Origin: Lutibacter sp.
GTDB lineage: Bacteria > Bacteroidota > Bacteroidia > Flavobacteriales > Flavobacteriaceae
Direction: 5' to 3'
DNA length: 9,305 nucleotides
NCBI RefSeq assembly: GCF_021647475.1
Contig: NZ_JAKIUR010000076.1
Location: forward strand, 1 to 9,305
Shown here: in pieces, positions 6,279-9,305 of the stretch
How positions within the stretch are numbered: the stretch's first letter is position 1
How the letters are laid out: the number at the start of each line of letters is the position of its first letter
Notes under the pieces: model-generated
Told to the model about the DNA's origin: nothing
The model's database searches: none
The model's input: the letters and a program-made list of their open reading frames with translations, nothing else
Made by a program: the position numbers and the translations under genes

Positions 6279-7487
6279 ATGAGATTACACAGAAATTTAG
6301 TGTTTACCGTAGTAGATTCTATCAAATTAATTTTTAATGAAGAAGAATATGCGGATAAAGTGGTTCAAAAAGCATTAAAAAGAGATGCTCGTTGGGGAGC
6401 AAGAGACCGAAAGTTTATTGCAGAAACTATTTATGAAATGGTACGTTGGAAGCGATTATATAATGAAATTGCCGGAACAAAATCGCATTATTCTACTGAA
6501 AATGTATGGAAAAACTTTGCTGTTTTCGCTATATTAAAAGGATATAAATTACCCGATTGGAATCAGTTACAAGGTGTGCCAGAAAGAAGAATTAAAGGGA
6601 AATTTGACGAACTTCAAAAAACAAGAGTATTTAAAGAATCTATTCCAGATTGGTTAGATGAATTAGCCGTAAATGAATTAGGTGAAGATATCTGGAAAAA
6701 GGAAATTACTGCTTTAAACAAACAAGCTGATGTTGTTTTAAGAACAAATACTTTAAAAACTACCAAAGCTAATTTGCAAAAAAAATTGGCTTCAGAAGGC
6801 ATTGAAACTGTTTTTATTGAAGGTTATACTGATGCATTAAAATTGGTTGAAAGAGCTAATGTATTTAGAACGGATTGTTTTAAAAATGGTTTTTTTGAAG
6901 TGCAAGATGCTTCCTCTCAGTTAGTTGCCGATTATTTAGAAGTAAAACCCGGAATGCGCGTAATTGACACTTGTGCTGGTGCAGGTGGAAAAACCCTGCA
7001 TTTAGCTGCTTTAATGGAAAATAAAGGACAATTAATTGCAACCGATATTTACGAAAGTAAATTAAAAAAACTTAAAATTAGAACTCGAAGAGCAGGAGCT
7101 TTTAATATAACTACCAAAGTAATAGCATCTTCTAAAGTAATGAAGAAAATGAAAAATTCTGCTGATAGAGTTTTAATTGATGCTCCTTGTAGCGGAATTG
7201 GTGTTTTAAAACGCAATCCAGGTAGTAAATGGAAATTACAGCCTGAGTTTATAGAAAATATTAAAAAAACACAAGCCGAAATTTTGGAAAACTATTCTAA
7301 ATTAGTTAAAGTTGGTGGACAATTAGTGTATGCAACCTGTTCTATTTTACCATCCGAAAATGAAAAACAAGTACAAAAATTTTTAGCAAATCATTCAGAA
7401 TTTGAATTTGTAAAAGAAAATAAAGTTTCTGCCTACAAATCTGGATTTGATGGGTTTTATATGGCTTTATTAAAAAGAAAGAAATAA
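6279..7487 (+). CDS. rsmB: RsmB/NOP-family class I SAM-dependent RNA (cytosine-5) methyltransferase
   Basis: Cytosolic enzyme that transfers a methyl group from S-adenosylmethionine to carbon 5 of a cytosine in RNA, most likely 16S rRNA as in E. coli RsmB (Sun). The 402 residues comprise a helical N-terminal region (about 1-145) and the methyltransferase core (about 150-402). Motifs are the FEVQDASSQL lead-in (206-215), SAM-binding DTCAGAGGKTLHLA (230-243), the acidic ATDIYESK (254-261), the DAPCSG box (301-306, Cys304 for product release), and YATCSI (351-356, Cys354 as catalytic nucleophile). Both cysteines of the two-Cys m5C mechanism are present. The symbol is by family; the exact target base cannot be read from sequence, and a related NOP2/RsmF-like activity is possible. 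It is transcribed divergently from recG with a 101-bp gap. Confidence 0.9.
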   Translation: MRLHRNLVFTVVDSIKLIFNEEEYADKVVQKALKRDARWGARDRKFIAETIYEMVRWKRLYNEIAGTKSHYSTENVWKNFAVFAILKGYKLPDWNQLQGVPERRIKGKFDELQKTRVFKESIPDWLDELAVNELGEDIWKKEITALNKQADVVLRTNTLKTTKANLQKKLASEGIETVFIEGYTDALKLVERANVFRTDCFKNGFFEVQDASSQLVADYLEVKPGMRVIDTCAGAGGKTLHLAALMENKGQLIATDIYESKLKKLKIRTRRAGAFNITTKVIASSKVMKKMKNSADRVLIDAPCSGIGVLKRNPGSKWKLQPEFIENIKKTQAEILENYSKLVKVGGQLVYATCSILPSENEKQVQKFLANHSEFEFVKENKVSAYKSGFDGFYMALLKRKK

Positions 7488-7509
7488 CATAATCCTTTTA
7501 AAATTAATA

Positions 7510-7534
7510 TAAAGTTCTAATTTTATGAACTTTA
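7510..7534. terminator. weak A/T-rich hairpin after the methyltransferase gene
   Basis: TAAAGTTC (7510-7517) and GAACTTTA (7527-7534) form a perfect 8-bp stem with a 9-nt loop, 22 bp after the stop of the methyltransferase gene. The stem is A/T-rich and followed by A, not T, on the + strand. If it terminates transcription at all it is weak; it may instead be a 3'-end-stabilising stem. Confidence 0.3.
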
Positions 7535-7568
7535 AAAAAATAAACATATTCTACAAATTTCAATAAGC

Positions 7569-9245
7569 ATGAAAAGACTATTACTCTTATTATTATTTAT
7601 CACCTCATTAAGTTATGGTCAACAAGCTTATTATAACGATGTTGATTTAACAGCAAACGGATTGCAATTACGTGATAATTTAGCTACAAAAATTATTATC
7701 ACACATACCCATTTTTTATCTTATGCAAATGTTTGGGAAGCCCTAAAAATAACAGATTTAGACCCAGCAGACGCTACTAAATCTAATGTTCTTTTAATTT
7801 ATGGATCTAATGATAACGATGGAAATTACGTTACCAATAGAACTAGAAGTAAAAATGCCAATGGCGGAACTGCGGGTACCGACTGGAATAGAGAACATAC
7901 TTATGCTAAATCGTTAGGAACGCCTAATTTAGGAACTTCAGGTCCTGGCTCCGACGCGCATCATTTAAGAGCTGCAGATGTTACTTTAAACGGAAATAGA
8001 AGTAGTAAAAAGTTTGCTGCTGGGAGTGGTGTTGCAGGAGATTCTAACGGCGGTTGGTATCCTGGTGATGAATGGAAAGGAGATATTGCCCGTATGATGA
8101 TGTACATGTACTTACGTTATGGTAACCAATGTTTACCTTCAGGAGTTGCTATTGGAACTACAAATACAGTAGATTCTAATATGATTAATTTATTATTACA
8201 ATGGAATGCAGAAGATCCGGTATCCCAAGTAGAAGATAATAGAAATACCTATTTAAGTGATGCTACAAATGCCTATGGTCAAGGAAATAGAAATCCTTTT
8301 ATTGATAACCCATACTTAGCAACTAGAATTTGGGGAGGACCAACGGCTGAAGATAGATGGAATACAACACCTGATACTCAAGCACCTACCGCACCAACAA
8401 ACTTAACAGCTTCCAATATAACCAATACTACAGCAGATTTAACTTGGACAGCCTCTACTGATGATGTAGCAGTTACTGCTTATGATATTTATAAGGATGG
8501 AGTATTTTTAGCTTCTTCAGCTACAAATAGTTATAATGTAACTGGATTAACTCAAAATACAACTTATAACTTTACCGTTTATGCCAAAGATGCTGCAGGT
8601 AATACTTCAACGGTAAGTAATACTGCTACATTTACAACAACCAATATAATTGATACACAAGCACCTTCAACCATAACAGATTTAAGTGCTAGTAATACCA
8701 CAAGTACAGGTACTAATTTATCTTGGACAGCCTCTACCGATAATATTGGAGTAACTTCGTATGAAGTTTTTAAAGACGGTGTATTTTTAGCTTCTACTGT
8801 GACCAACGCATACAATGTAACTGGCTTAACTGCAAGTACTTCTTATAATTTTACAGTATATGCAAAAGATGCGGCTGGTAACACTTCTACAGTAAGTAAT
8901 ACAGCTACAGTTACTACATCTATTGCAAATTCAACTTGCGGTACTGAAACTTTTACAAATGCTACTGGTTTACCGTCATCAACTTATGGTGATGGAAGTT
9001 TTGTAGGAGATAATGGAGTAACTTGGACTTATATTCAAGCTAGAGATGATCAAGGATATCAAATTAATGGAGCTGGTTTAATGCTTAGAAGATTATCAAG
9101 TAATAGTAAAGTAACTTCATCAACTGTTTCAGGTGGAATTGGAGATTTTACTTGTAGCCTAAAAAAAGGGTTTACTGGTCAGGGCAAACTCACACTTTTA
9201 TTTTCAATATCCTTAATAAATAGTCTTCATCCCAAGCCGCTTTGA
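7569..9245 (+). CDS. secreted endonuclease I with two fibronectin type III domains, 3' end disrupted by an IS
   Basis: Extracellular nuclease of the EndA/endonuclease I family. An N-terminal signal peptide (MKRLLLLLLFITSLSYGQ, cleavage near residue 17-18) is followed by the nuclease domain (about 19-265). Its active-site signatures are DWNREHTY (105-112), with the likely catalytic His110, GSDAHHLRAAD (127-137), NGNRSS (141-146) and GDIARMMMYMYLRYG (171-185). Two fibronectin type III modules follow at about 271-358 and 364-450 with a 93-residue period. A further domain from about 457 contains GGIGDFTCSLKKGFTG, a phrase I associate with Bacteroidota secreted nucleases. From residue 538 the reading frame runs into IS sequence (QGKLTLLF... 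to the stop at 9243-9245), so 21 residues are not native. A C-terminal sorting domain of the type IX secretion system, common in such proteins, would have been lost. The nuclease domain itself is complete. There is no clear TAnnTTTG box upstream. Confidence 0.85.
   Translation: MKRLLLLLLFITSLSYGQQAYYNDVDLTANGLQLRDNLATKIIITHTHFLSYANVWEALKITDLDPADATKSNVLLIYGSNDNDGNYVTNRTRSKNANGGTAGTDWNREHTYAKSLGTPNLGTSGPGSDAHHLRAADVTLNGNRSSKKFAAGSGVAGDSNGGWYPGDEWKGDIARMMMYMYLRYGNQCLPSGVAIGTTNTVDSNMINLLLQWNAEDPVSQVEDNRNTYLSDATNAYGQGNRNPFIDNPYLATRIWGGPTAEDRWNTTPDTQAPTAPTNLTASNITNTTADLTWTASTDDVAVTAYDIYKDGVFLASSATNSYNVTGLTQNTTYNFTVYAKDAAGNTSTVSNTATFTTTNIIDTQAPSTITDLSASNTTSTGTNLSWTASTDNIGVTSYEVFKDGVFLASTVTNAYNVTGLTASTSYNFTVYAKDAAGNTSTVSNTATVTTSIANSTCGTETFTNATGLPSSTYGDGSFVGDNGVTWTYIQARDDQGYQINGAGLMLRRLSSNSKVTSSTVSGGIGDFTCSLKKGFTGQGKLTLLFSISLINSLHPKPL
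8379..8918 (+). repeat. tandem duplication encoding two fibronectin type III modules
   Basis: Two units 279 bp (93 codons) apart share long blocks at DNA level, for example those coding WTASTD, KDGVFLAS, YNVTGLT and YAKDAAGNTSTVSNTAT, with scattered synonymous changes. The similarity points to a fairly recent internal duplication. Such modules act as spacers or glycan-adhesion parts in secreted enzymes. Confidence 0.75.
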
Positions 9246-9305
9246 GTCTTTTGCTTTTAACCGACAGTTTTTTAGTTTGTTCATTTTTCAGGAGGTTCAA
9301 GGCTA
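9180..9305 (-). mobile_element. end of an ISAs1-family insertion sequence, partial
   Basis: The host reading frame of the endonuclease gene breaks at 9180, where the sequence CAGGGCAAACTCACAC begins. CAGGG at the tip fits what I recall of ISAs1-family terminal repeats. The transposase stop codon lies 10 bp inside on the opposite strand. This is therefore the end near the transposase 3' side; the rest of the element is outside the window. The 8-10 bp before 9180 (ending TTACTGGT) are the candidate target-site duplication, to be matched at the far end. Confidence 0.75.
9190..9305 (-). CDS. ISAs1-family transposase, C-terminal 37 residues
   Basis: Read on the minus strand from the window edge (first full codon at 9301-9303) to the TGA at 9190-9192, the frame gives ALNLLKNEQT, then KKLSVKSKRLKAAWDEDYLL, then RILKIKV. 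The pattern 'ALNLL...K.S.K.KR.KAAWD..YL..IL' closely matches the C terminus of ISAs1/H-repeat transposases as I remember them (for example ...RKMRKAAMDRNYLASVL in E. coli H-repeat proteins). The DDE catalytic residues are outside the window. The gene runs convergent to the endonuclease it interrupts. Confidence 0.8.
   Translation of the reverse strand, partial: ALNLLKNEQTKKLSVKSKRLKAAWDEDYLLRILKIKV

Noticed and set aside
6614..6802. 62-codon minus-strand frame inside the methyltransferase gene
   Set aside because: Antisense to a well-supported gene, without start signals or family resemblance.
8579..8815. 78-codon minus-strand frame inside the Fn3 repeats
   Set aside because: Antisense shadow of the threonine-rich repeats; its valine-rich sequence is the expected complement.

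Overview
The window looks like a chromosomal segment of a low-GC member of the Bacteroidota, most likely class Flavobacteriia. The reasons are strong A/T bias, TAnnTTTG-type promoter boxes (TATGTTTG before the first operon, TATCTTTG before the rRNA methyltransferase gene), near absence of Shine-Dalgarno sequences, and protein types common in that group (fused MerT-MerP, a secreted endonuclease I with fibronectin type III repeats). The genus cannot be fixed from the sequence.

Layout. Positions 1-72 hold the last 23 codons of a gene that may be an IS110-type transposase. Positions 73-373 are a gene-free A/T-rich stretch with an imperfect hairpin, a decayed palindromic repeat, a short tandem repeat, and the operator/promoter of the next operon. 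Positions 374-4110 form a compact five-gene mercury resistance operon on the + strand: an ArsR/SmtB-type metal sensor, a fused MerT-MerP importer, an unnamed cysteine-containing 204-residue protein, mercuric reductase MerA with an N-terminal metal-binding domain, and a CsoR/FrmR-family protein that lacks the usual metal ligands. The last gene overlaps the 3' end of the convergent recG gene (4075-6177, minus strand) by 36 bp. A divergent promoter region separates recG from an RsmB/NOP-family RNA methyltransferase gene (6279-7487). A secreted endonuclease I gene starts at 7569. It is cut at 9180 by the end of an ISAs1-family insertion sequence, whose transposase 3' end runs off the window on the minus strand.

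How the genes work together. Hg(II) would be captured by the MerP-like domain and passed through the MerT membrane part. It would be handed to the N-terminal domain of MerA and reduced to volatile Hg(0) with NADPH. No merB, merR or merD is visible; regulation seems to rest on the ArsR-type protein (operator candidate at 315-336) and perhaps the CsoR-like protein. The 204-residue protein is the least explained part of the operon.

The most unusual observations are that unnamed mer protein, the ligand-less CsoR-like regulator with a CPGNCGN motif, a palindromic repeat apparently inserted in frame into merTP (with a decayed relative at 210-228), the 36-bp overlap with recG as a possible integration junction, and the endonuclease gene interrupted exactly at an IS end. 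I saw no tRNA, rRNA or CRISPR array.
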